From Insolitispirillum peregrinum (GTDB lineage Bacteria; Pseudomonadota; Alphaproteobacteria; Rhodospirillales; Rhodospirillaceae), in assembly GCF_900156605.1 (NCBI RefSeq), contig NZ_FTOA01000001.1, forward strand, positions 248,001-312,000: a stretch of DNA of 64,000 nucleotides, given 5' to 3'. A program made the position numbers and the translations under genes. Below the pieces are notes generated by a model. The model was not told the DNA's origin, did no database searches, and saw only the letters and a program-made list of their open reading frames with translations. Below are positions 26,722-33,580 of this stretch, piece after piece (positions within the stretch are counted from its first letter, which is position 1; every line of letters begins with the position of its first letter).

Positions 26722-27550
26722 CAGCGCCCAGCCTTTGACTGTCCCCCTCTATCAGGTGGATGCCTTTACCAACGTGGCCCTGAAGGGCAATCAAGCGGCG
26801 GTGATGCCCCTGAATGCCTGGCTGCCTGACGACAAACTGGCCGCCATTGCCGCTGAAAACAATCTGGCTGAAACGGCCTTTCTGGTTGCAGAACCGGCGG
26901 GTGGTGAGGCTGATTATGAGATCCGCTGGTTCACTCCGTCGTGCGAAGTGCCCCTGTGTGGTCACGCCACACTGGCCAGCGCCCATGTGATCTTTCAGCA
27001 CCTCACCCCTCAGCGGGATACGGTGGTGTTTCGTACCCGCCAGCGCGGTCTGTTGACTGTCCGGCAAGGGGATGACGACCTGTTGGTGATGGACTTTCCC
27101 ACCAGCAAACTGCGCCCGATGATCATCCCCGAGGCTCTCGACGCGGTGCTTCGATCGCCAGTGCTGGAGGTCATGCGGTACGACGGTGATGACCTGTTTG
27201 TTGTGCTCGACAGTCCGGCCCGGGTCAAGGCTCTGGCCCCGCAGCTGACCGCCTTTGCCGAGGTGAAGGCGCGTGGGATTATTGTCACCGCCGAAGCCAA
27301 CCGTGATCAGGATGGTTGTGACTTTGTGTGCCGGTATTTTGCCCCGGGCTGGGGAATTGATGAAGACCCCGTGACCGGCTCAATCCACACCGCGCTGGTG
27401 CCGTTCTGGGCCAGGCGGTTGGGGCGCGACAGCCTGATATCCCGTCAGGTCTCGCGCCGGGGCGGCACCCTGTATTGCCGTGCACTGGGGGATCGTACAG
27501 AAATCGCCGGTCACAGTGTTCTGTATCTCAGTGGGCAGGTTTATCTGTAA
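26705..27550 (+). CDS. PhzF-family isomerase/epimerase-like protein
   Basis: This is a 281-aa protein of the PhzF fold (two diaminopimelate-epimerase-like halves). The N-terminal signature YQVDAFTNVALKGNQAAV is present, the general acid/base Glu lies in NNLAETAFLV, the phosphate- or acid-binding loop is PLCGHATLASAHV, and the C-terminal motif is DPVTGSIHTAL. Most family members have unknown substrates. The ATG follows ACAGGAGAACCGCC, which lies inside the end of the DUF1127 gene, so the two are coupled. Control by the divergent MocR protein is likely, which hints at an amino-acid-derived substrate. Confidence 0.92.
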   Translation: MSPVPDSAQPLTVPLYQVDAFTNVALKGNQAAVMPLNAWLPDDKLAAIAAENNLAETAFLVAEPAGGEADYEIRWFTPSCEVPLCGHATLASAHVIFQHLTPQRDTVVFRTRQRGLLTVRQGDDDLLVMDFPTSKLRPMIIPEALDAVLRSPVLEVMRYDGDDLFVVLDSPARVKALAPQLTAFAEVKARGIIVTAEANRDQDGCDFVCRYFAPGWGIDEDPVTGSIHTALVPFWARRLGRDSLISRQVSRRGGTLYCRALGDRTEIAGHSVLYLSGQVYL

Positions 27551-27623
27551 GCCGAATGCCTCACTGGATACGGCAGTTGAAAGAAAAGTGCAGGCTGCCG
27601 CCTGACCCGCTCGGGGCCTGAGG

Positions 27624-27719
27624 CCCCGAACCCCCATTTTTCTTTCAATATCAAGTTAATGGGGTCTGGGGCCTTAAGGCCCCAGCGGGGTTTGGAGCAG
27701 CGCTCCATGATCCTGTTTT
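27624..27719 (+). repeat. Family A intergenic repeat, copy 2
   Basis: This element matches the reverse complement of 24766-24864 over nearly its full length. It contains two GGGGCCT-AGGCCCC type palindromes around an AT-rich centre and GGAGCAGCGCTCC. A truncated family B fragment (CCACTTTTCGCACAATGCTCT) follows at about 27740-27765. The remainder of 27551-27802 shows nothing else. Confidence 0.8.
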
Positions 27720-27802
27720 CTGTTTGTCGTGTGCTGAGGATCCACTTTTCGCACAATGCTCTGGAAAATAGGGGTTCTGGGGAGTTTTTCCCAGAAAATG
27801 CT

Positions 27803-28267
27803 TCAGGACAGGGCTTTGTTCGCCCTCAGGCTGGCCTGAATGAGCCGTTCGAGGCTATCGAGGAAGCGGACCCGATCCTGACGGTTATAACTGGCCGGTC
27901 CGCCGGTGATTTCTCCGGTTTCGCGCAAGTGCGCCATCAGGTCGCGCATTGCCAGGGCATTGCCGACAGATTGCTGGGTGATCAGGCTGCCATCGGGGCG
28001 GATCACATGGGCCTCACGTTCCAGACAGTGGGCGGCCAGCGGAATGTCGTTGGTGATGCAGATATCCTCGCGCTGGATGGCTTCGGCGATCCATTTGTCG
28101 GCGGCATCCGGTTCGGGCGGCACGACTACGCGGTGGATGAGGGGGTTTTGTTCACCCCGTTGCCAGCGGTTGCTGACAATATAGACTGCTATGCGGTGTC
28201 GCAGCGCAGCCTTCACCGTTTCCTCTTTGACGGGGCAGGCGTCTGCGTCGATATAGATCGTCGTCAT
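27803..28267 (-). CDS. YaiI/YqxD family protein (DUF188)
   Basis: This is a 154-aa protein with the family's N-terminal DADACPVK motif, a central TNDIPLAAHCLEREA and a C-terminal GGPASYNRQDRVRFLDSLERLI. The fold is PIN-like, and the conserved Asp residues could bind metal, but the family has no agreed function. The length is normal. It lies 25 nt downstream of the cold-shock gene on the same strand. Confidence 0.93.
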   Translation of the reverse strand: MTTIYIDADACPVKEETVKAALRHRIAVYIVSNRWQRGEQNPLIHRVVVPPEPDAADKWIAEAIQREDICITNDIPLAAHCLEREAHVIRPDGSLITQQSVGNALAMRDLMAHLRETGEITGGPASYNRQDRVRFLDSLERLIQASLRANKALS

Positions 28268-28292
28268 TAGTCTGCCCCGTCGCGGAGCTGTA

Positions 28293-28499
28293 TTACAGCG
28301 TCTTCAGGTCGCAGGCAGAGGTCTTGCCGTTACGACCGCGTTCCAGGTCGTAGGACACCTTCTGACCTTCGTTCAGACCGGCCAGACCGGCCTTCTGCAC
28401 GGCGGTGATGTGCACGAACACGTCGGCCGAGCCGTCATCCGGCTGAATGAAGCCATAACCCTTGGTGGTGTTGAACCATTTCACGGTGCCAGTGGTCAT
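28293..28499 (-). CDS. cspA: Cold-shock domain protein
   Basis: This is a 68-aa single OB-fold nucleic-acid-binding protein. RNP1 (KGYGFI) and RNP2 (VFVHI) are both intact within [20 protein letters not shown]. It binds ssDNA and RNA and melts RNA structure. The ATG is preceded by GAGGAGTCCAC. A hairpin in the leader (28523-28548) suggests RNA-level control, as known for csp genes. The exact paralogue letter is not determinable. Confidence 0.95.
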   Translation of the reverse strand: MTTGTVKWFNTTKGYGFIQPDDGSADVFVHITAVQKAGLAGLNEGQKVSYDLERGRNGKTSACDLKTL

Positions 28500-28522
28500 G
28501 TGGACTCCTCATAACTGGCGTT

Positions 28523-28548
28523 GCCTGTCGTCGGAATGCTCGACAGGC
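28523..28548 (-). promoter_or_regulatory. Hairpin in the csp leader
   Basis: GCCTGTCG and CGACAGGC form a perfect 8-bp stem with a 10-nt loop, 24 nt upstream of the start codon. It is a candidate cold-responsive leader structure. The rest of the gap up to 28950 (about 400 bp) shows no gene; it should contain the csp promoter. Confidence 0.5.
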
Positions 28549-28950
28549 ATCGAAACGAATTGGGGGGAGACCAGTCAATTCCGGCGTCCTGTATGAAACA
28601 ACAGACATTCCATAAAGGGAAAGGCCACCGTATCGGGACATGGGGGGTGAGCGTGGACGTACCCAAAGCTTATTCGACGATCCGAAGATGAAGAGGTTTG
28701 CGTACAATTGCAAGCCCAAAGCGGCAGGAAAGAAATGATGGAGACGGTTTTTTGCAGCACTGTGGCGGATGCGAAAAGTCAAAATGCGACGCGCCCGCAC
28801 CGGGGGCGGCCTGGAATTGAATTACCCTTGTGTACCCTGACTGTCGAGCAATCAAGGATGGCTGCTGGTCGATGAAAACACGCCATCAGGCCATCAGCTA
28901 GACTGTTCCGGGTGCGATGGGCACATGCCCGGGTGTGGTCGAGGCCGGGG

Positions 28951-30672
28951 CTAACAGGATGTCGCAGACGCTTTTGCCTGTGGGAGTGCTGTGGCGCTGC
29001 GGTAACAGCGGCGGCCGGCATTCTTGGCGGCGTACATCGCATGGTCGGCTGCCATCAACAGGGCTTCGCCGCCGTTGGCATGGATGGGGTAGAGGGCGAT
29101 GCCGATGCTGGCGCCGACCTGTGCGCTGATACCGTTCAGAACGAACGGCCGGGCGAGGGTATCCAGCACCTTTTGCGCGATGATGGCGGCATCCTGCTGC
29201 GACGCGGTGTTCAGGCTGAGGATGACGAATTCGTCCCCGCCCAGACGGGCGACAGTATCGCTTTCGCGCACGCAGTCACGCAGGCGTTCGGCCACTCCTT
29301 GCAGCAGCAGGTCACCGATCAGGTGGCCGTGGGTATCATTGATCGGTTTAAAGCCGTCGAGGTCGATAAACAGCAGGGCCAGTCCGCTGTCATCACGGCT
29401 GGCCTTGGAGATGGCCTGTTCCAGTCGGTCGTGCAGCAAAGCCCGGTTCGGCAGGCCGGTCAGCGCGTCGTGGCTGGCGGTGTGGCGCAGCTTTTCACTG
29501 GCTTCCTTCTCACGGGTGATGTCGCTGAACACCCCGACGTAATTGGTGATCTGCCCCTGACGGTTGCGAATGCACGAAATGGTCACGCGCTGTACATAGG
29601 CAGCCCCGTCGGCGCGACGGTTCCAGACTTCACCGCGCCAGTGGCCGTTGACCGCCAGCGTTGACCACATTTCCGTATAAAAGGCCTGATCGTGTCGCCC
29701 GGATGACAGGATGTGCGGGTCTTGCCCCATCGCCTGATCGCGGCCATAGCCGGTGATCTCGGTGAAGGCCGGATTGACGGCAACGATTTTCTTGTTGGCA
29801 TCGGTGATCATCATTGCTTCGGCGGTGGTCTCGAACACCGTTTGTGCCAGCTGCAATTCCTGTTCACGCAATTTGCGCAGTGAAATGTCGCGCAGAATGA
29901 CCTGTGCCCGGCGTTCTCCGCCGACTGTGATCGGGGCGACGCGCATTTCAACCGATAGAGGGCTGCTGCTGTGGCTGAGCAGGGTCAGCTCGATATCCTG
30001 ATGTGACCGGCCTTCGGACAGGCAACTGATGATGGTGCTGACGGCCTGCGCACCATCGGGGCCAAGGAACAGCTCGGTGGGGGGCAAGCCTTCCAGGTTC
30101 TGTCGCCGGGGACTGTCGAACAGGGCCTGTGCTGCCGGATTGACAAAGGTGATGCTTTGCCCGGTGGCGATGATGATCGCATCCGGTGACATCTGGACCA
30201 GCGTGCGGAACCGTTCTTCGCTTTCCTTGATCTGCCGCTCGGTTTCATGGCGCTGAATGGCATAGCGCAACATGCGAACCAGCAGAAAGGGGTCGGTAAA
30301 GCCCTTGAGAACAAAGTCCTGGCAGCCCCGCTGCACGGCGGTGATGCCCATGGCGGAATCGTTCAGGCCGGTCATGACGACCACCGGACGGTTTGGAAAC
30401 AGGTCGAGAACAGCGCCGATGGTCTCGAGGCCCTGGGTGTCGGGCAGGCCGAGATCGGTGACAATCAGGGAAAAGGGGGTCTGAACGCCATCGCGCTTGC
30501 TGCGGGCTTCCTGCATTGATCGCGCCCAGACGATCGTCAGGTTGTCGCCAGCCTCATGCACCATCTCTTCGAAGATACGGGCGTCGGCACCATTATCTTC
30601 GATGAGCAGAACGGAGAGGGGCTCGCCAGCAGAAACCACGGCCAAAATCCTTTCCTGTGTATCATGGAGCAT
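28951..30672 (-). CDS. REC-PAS-PAS-GGDEF diguanylate cyclase
   Basis: This is a 573-aa protein. The N-terminal receiver domain (about 15-135) has VLLIEDN and the phospho-Asp in IVTDLGLP. Two PAS domains follow (MSPDAIIIATGQSITFVNPAAQALF and TAEAMMITDANKKIVAVNPAFTEITGY), then a GGDEF domain with LTGLPNRALLHDRLE, IDLDGFKPINDTHGH and an intact RLGGDEFVIL active site. It should make c-di-GMP when phosphorylated. The start is uncertain: the ATG at 30672 has a weak ribosome site, and a GTG at about 30636 has a better one. It is divergent from the kinase at 30868, a likely signalling partner. Confidence 0.88.
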   Translation of the reverse strand: MLHDTQERILAVVSAGEPLSVLLIEDNGADARIFEEMVHEAGDNLTIVWARSMQEARSKRDGVQTPFSLIVTDLGLPDTQGLETIGAVLDLFPNRPVVVMTGLNDSAMGITAVQRGCQDFVLKGFTDPFLLVRMLRYAIQRHETERQIKESEERFRTLVQMSPDAIIIATGQSITFVNPAAQALFDSPRRQNLEGLPPTELFLGPDGAQAVSTIISCLSEGRSHQDIELTLLSHSSSPLSVEMRVAPITVGGERRAQVILRDISLRKLREQELQLAQTVFETTAEAMMITDANKKIVAVNPAFTEITGYGRDQAMGQDPHILSSGRHDQAFYTEMWSTLAVNGHWRGEVWNRRADGAAYVQRVTISCIRNRQGQITNYVGVFSDITREKEASEKLRHTASHDALTGLPNRALLHDRLEQAISKASRDDSGLALLFIDLDGFKPINDTHGHLIGDLLLQGVAERLRDCVRESDTVARLGGDEFVILSLNTASQQDAAIIAQKVLDTLARPFVLNGISAQVGASIGIALYPIHANGGEALLMAADHAMYAAKNAGRRCYRSATALPQAKASATSC

Positions 30673-30867
30673 AATGCAGTTTATTTTTGTCTTGGAGTAC
30701 CATATTTTCTTTTGCATTGGCAATGTCCATGGCGTTGTTTCCCTGAGCAGAACGATCAGGCTAAAAGAGTGTTCAGAAAAGAATAGGGCGCTCTGTTCTT
30801 TTGAATTTGATCTGGCAAGACAGAACATGTTTGCGCCTGCTGTCTGAAACGAAGGGGACTCTGCACT

Positions 30868-32937
30868 GTGGGCGATGTTACAAAAAATACGTCTTTCACC
30901 GGGCAGGGGCACATGCTGCACTCCCTTGGGCGTGGTGCCGCGATTGTCGTGCTGTACATTTTGGTTGCACAGCTGGGTCTGCTGTTTTCCTTTATTGATG
31001 GCAATGTATCCCCGATCTGGTTACCGTCGGGAGTGTCGGTTCTTGCCCTGCTGGTTTTTGGGCGCCGCGTTTTATGGGCCTGTTGGCTGGCGAATGTGGT
31101 GGTGTCGGTTGGTGGTGGCATGTCGTTGCCTGTGGCATTGGTGTTTGCCTGCGGGAACTGTGTCGAATATCTGCTGGCGGCATTCCTGTTGCAGCGCTTT
31201 GCACCGCGTTTGGAACACTTCGGCTCCCTGCGGGATGTCGGCGTATTGCTGCTGGCCGGGGGTGTTGCCCCGATCCCGGCCGCCCTGTGTGCGACCACGA
31301 CGTTGGTCCTTGTCAATATCGCCCCTGTGCAGGTTTCTCCCTTTGTGGCGCTGACCTGGTGGGCGGGGGATGCTGTTGGGATTTTGATCCTGGTGCCGTC
31401 GGTGCTGGTCTGGTACCGCCTGCGTGAAAAACGGGCCTTGCAGAGTAGGGTGTCCGTCGCGGCCCTGAGCTGGTATGGCGGGGGAAGCCTTGCCTTGGCG
31501 ATGCTGGTGTTTTCTGACCCGTTGTCGCTGGCAGAGCACGGAATGGTTCTGGTCTATGCCCTGTTTCTGCTCGTCATGTGGGGGGCGCTGCGGCTGGGGA
31601 TTTTAGGGGCAACCCTGGGGGTTCTGGCGGTGGTGATGCCGGCAGTGGTTCTCACCGCCGCCGGGCACGGCCCGTTTGTTCGGCACGAGCTGAATGATAC
31701 CATCCTGCTGTTGATGGGATTCATGGTGGTCTCGCTGATCATGGCTTTGGCGTTGTCGGCGGTGCTGATCGAACGGGATACCGCTGCAGAACAAGCCCGC
31801 GTGCTGTCAAAGGCGGTCGAGCAGTCAGCATCAGCGGTGATCATCACCAATCCGGCTGGCCAGATCACCTATGTCAATCCGGCCTTCAGTGCGCTGACGG
31901 GGTATGAGAGTGCCGAGGCAATTGGTCAGAATCCCCGTTTTCTGAAAAGTGGTCATACGTCTGGCAATGAGTATGCCTCGCTCTGGAAGGCGATCATTGA
32001 TGGCCGGAGCTGGCGGGGAGAATTCCTGAACATCTGTAAGGATCGTTCACTGGTGTGGGAGCAAATGACGATCTCGCCCCTGCGGGACGAAAATGGGCGG
32101 ATCAGTCATTTTGTGTCCACCGCAGAGGATATCACGCAACGCAAAGTCAATGAGCGACACTTGCGGGATGCACTGGAGCGGGCCGAGCGGGCGCGGGCCG
32201 AACTGGAGCGGATCACCTTTGCCATCACGCACACCTTGCAGGAACCATTACGCTCCATTTCCGGCTTTGCGCAATTGCTGGAACGTCGCTACACTCCGGT
32301 CCTTGATGCGACTGCCCAGGGCTATCTGGGGCGGGTGGTCAATGCCACAGAGCGCATGTACCACCTGTTTCATGACCTGATGCATTACGTCATGGTCGAT
32401 GATGGCAGTCCCCACCAGCCGGTCGGGCTGGAAACGGTGATCGGGAACGTGTGTGGTGCCTTGGGGGCCGATGCCGTTTCCGTGCGTGTTGCTGGTCCTT
32501 TGCCGGTGGTAATGGCTGCCGAGCGACAAATTCATCATGTTTTCGAACATATTCTCGGAAATAGTGTAAAATACAGGGATAGTGAACGGCCGTTGGAAAT
32601 CATTGTCTCGGCCTGGCCGGTGGAAACAGAGGAAAGCCGAATACGGAAAGCCAATGGCTTGCCTGCCAGTGCTGCGGAGTATTGGGAGCTGTCGATTCAG
32701 GATAACGGCATCGGTATCGACCCTGTGTTTCAGCCGAAGTTGTTCATGCTGTTTTCCCGTCTGCATACGATTGATGACTATGACGGGACAGGTGTTGGAC
32801 TGGCTTATTGTCGCCGGGTGATCGAACGGCATGGTGGTCGGGTCTGGATTGAGTCTCGGTTGGGGGTTGGGACGACGGTGCACCTGACCTTGCCCCTGAC
32901 CCTGCCAGCGCAAAAATCAGAGGTGGAGGAACGGTGA
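30868..32937 (+). CDS. MASE1-type sensor histidine kinase
   Basis: This is a 689-aa membrane kinase. Residues 20-300 hold about eight membrane helices with the MASE1 layout (SPIWLPSGVSVLALLVFGRR, then WWAGDAVGILILVPSVL). A PAS domain follows (SASAVIITNPAGQITYVNPAF), then a HisKA-like helix with H455 in THTLQEPLRSISGFAQLL, and an HATPase domain (NSVKYRDSERP, DNGIGIDP, DGTGVGLAYCRRV). The H-box is of the phytochrome-kinase type. The start is GTG with AAGGGGA upstream; an ATG at 30913 is possible. The stop overlaps the next start by 1 nt, coupling it to a receiver protein. Confidence 0.9.
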   Translation: MGDVTKNTSFTGQGHMLHSLGRGAAIVVLYILVAQLGLLFSFIDGNVSPIWLPSGVSVLALLVFGRRVLWACWLANVVVSVGGGMSLPVALVFACGNCVEYLLAAFLLQRFAPRLEHFGSLRDVGVLLLAGGVAPIPAALCATTTLVLVNIAPVQVSPFVALTWWAGDAVGILILVPSVLVWYRLREKRALQSRVSVAALSWYGGGSLALAMLVFSDPLSLAEHGMVLVYALFLLVMWGALRLGILGATLGVLAVVMPAVVLTAAGHGPFVRHELNDTILLLMGFMVVSLIMALALSAVLIERDTAAEQARVLSKAVEQSASAVIITNPAGQITYVNPAFSALTGYESAEAIGQNPRFLKSGHTSGNEYASLWKAIIDGRSWRGEFLNICKDRSLVWEQMTISPLRDENGRISHFVSTAEDITQRKVNERHLRDALERAERARAELERITFAITHTLQEPLRSISGFAQLLERRYTPVLDATAQGYLGRVVNATERMYHLFHDLMHYVMVDDGSPHQPVGLETVIGNVCGALGADAVSVRVAGPLPVVMAAERQIHHVFEHILGNSVKYRDSERPLEIIVSAWPVETEESRIRKANGLPASAAEYWELSIQDNGIGIDPVFQPKLFMLFSRLHTIDDYDGTGVGLAYCRRVIERHGGRVWIESRLGVGTTVHLTLPLTLPAQKSEVEER

Positions 32938-33398
32938 TGCAGCGGGTACAGCCTTTGATCCTGATGATTGACGACAACATCGCCGATATCGAACTGACCC
33001 GCGAGGCGTTGCGCGAGGTTGATTTCCGGATCGAGCTGGAAAGCGTGCGGGATGGCTTTGACGCTTTGGCATACCTGCGACGGCAGGGGCATTATGCCAA
33101 CAGCCGTCGGCCAAACCTGATTTTCATGGACCTGAACATGCCACGCATGGATGGGCGTGAAACACTGCTGATGCTCAAGGCGCAGGATGATATCTGTGAT
33201 ATCCCGGTGATTGTTTTCAGCACCTCGGAATCTCCGTTCGATGTGCGGGAAAGTTACCGGAACCACGCGGCCGCCTTTGTTACCAAGCCGGTCACCATCG
33301 AGGAATTGATTGAAAAGTTGCGAGCCATTCATACCTTGTGGCTAACCGGTTCGGCAGTGCAGTCCTTGCAACACCTGACAGGTGTGATGGGCTATTAG
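32937..33398 (+). CDS. Rcp1-type single-domain response regulator
   Basis: This is a 153-aa stand-alone receiver with MIDDNIADIELTREAL, phosphoacceptor D65 in LIFMDLNMPRMDGRE, VFSTSE and the switch Lys in VTKPV. It resembles Rcp1, the partner of phytochrome-type kinases, matching the H-box of the kinase just upstream. Its ATG overlaps the kinase stop (TGATG). No output domain is present, so it acts by protein contact or as a phosphorelay intermediate, possibly towards the REC-GGDEF protein. Confidence 0.92.
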   Translation: MQRVQPLILMIDDNIADIELTREALREVDFRIELESVRDGFDALAYLRRQGHYANSRRPNLIFMDLNMPRMDGRETLLMLKAQDDICDIPVIVFSTSESPFDVRESYRNHAAAFVTKPVTIEELIEKLRAIHTLWLTGSAVQSLQHLTGVMGY

Positions 33399-33488
33399 AG
33401 CATTTTCAAGTTGACCGTCTCCGGTCAACAGCTCGGAAAATGCGGCACTAAAAGGGAAGAGCGTTTTCGCTCGGTGTGAAAACGCTCT
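33397..33488. repeat. Family C palindromic element with three hairpins
   Basis: Starting on the last two bases of the receiver stop codon are: GCATTTTC (33400-33407) pairing with GAAAATGC (33436-33443), enclosing TTGACCG-TCTC-CGGTCAA (33411-33428); and AGAGCGTTTTC (33458-33468) pairing with GAAAACGCTCT (33478-33488). The last, an 11-bp stem, may act as a terminator, although no U-run follows on the plus strand. Confidence 0.7.
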
Positions 33489-33580
33489 AAAAGTCAGGCT
33501 TGGTTGCGGACCGGATTTGCGCATCATCACTGCGGCAAATCAAAAGATCAGACTCCAGGGTGCCGTCAGGAAAGGACGCC

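Noticed and set aside
24766-27719. Composite transposon with inverted terminal repeats
   Set aside because: The bracketing repeats are palindromic intergenic elements found elsewhere in the window. There is no transposase and I saw no target-site duplication.
28435-28800. A 121-codon minus-strand frame overlapping the csp start
   Set aside because: It is in a different frame from csp, has no ribosome site or family pattern, and covers the csp leader.
33397-33488. Rho-independent terminator after the Rcp-like receiver
   Set aside because: The stems are strong, but no U-run follows on the plus strand; I kept it as a repeat element.
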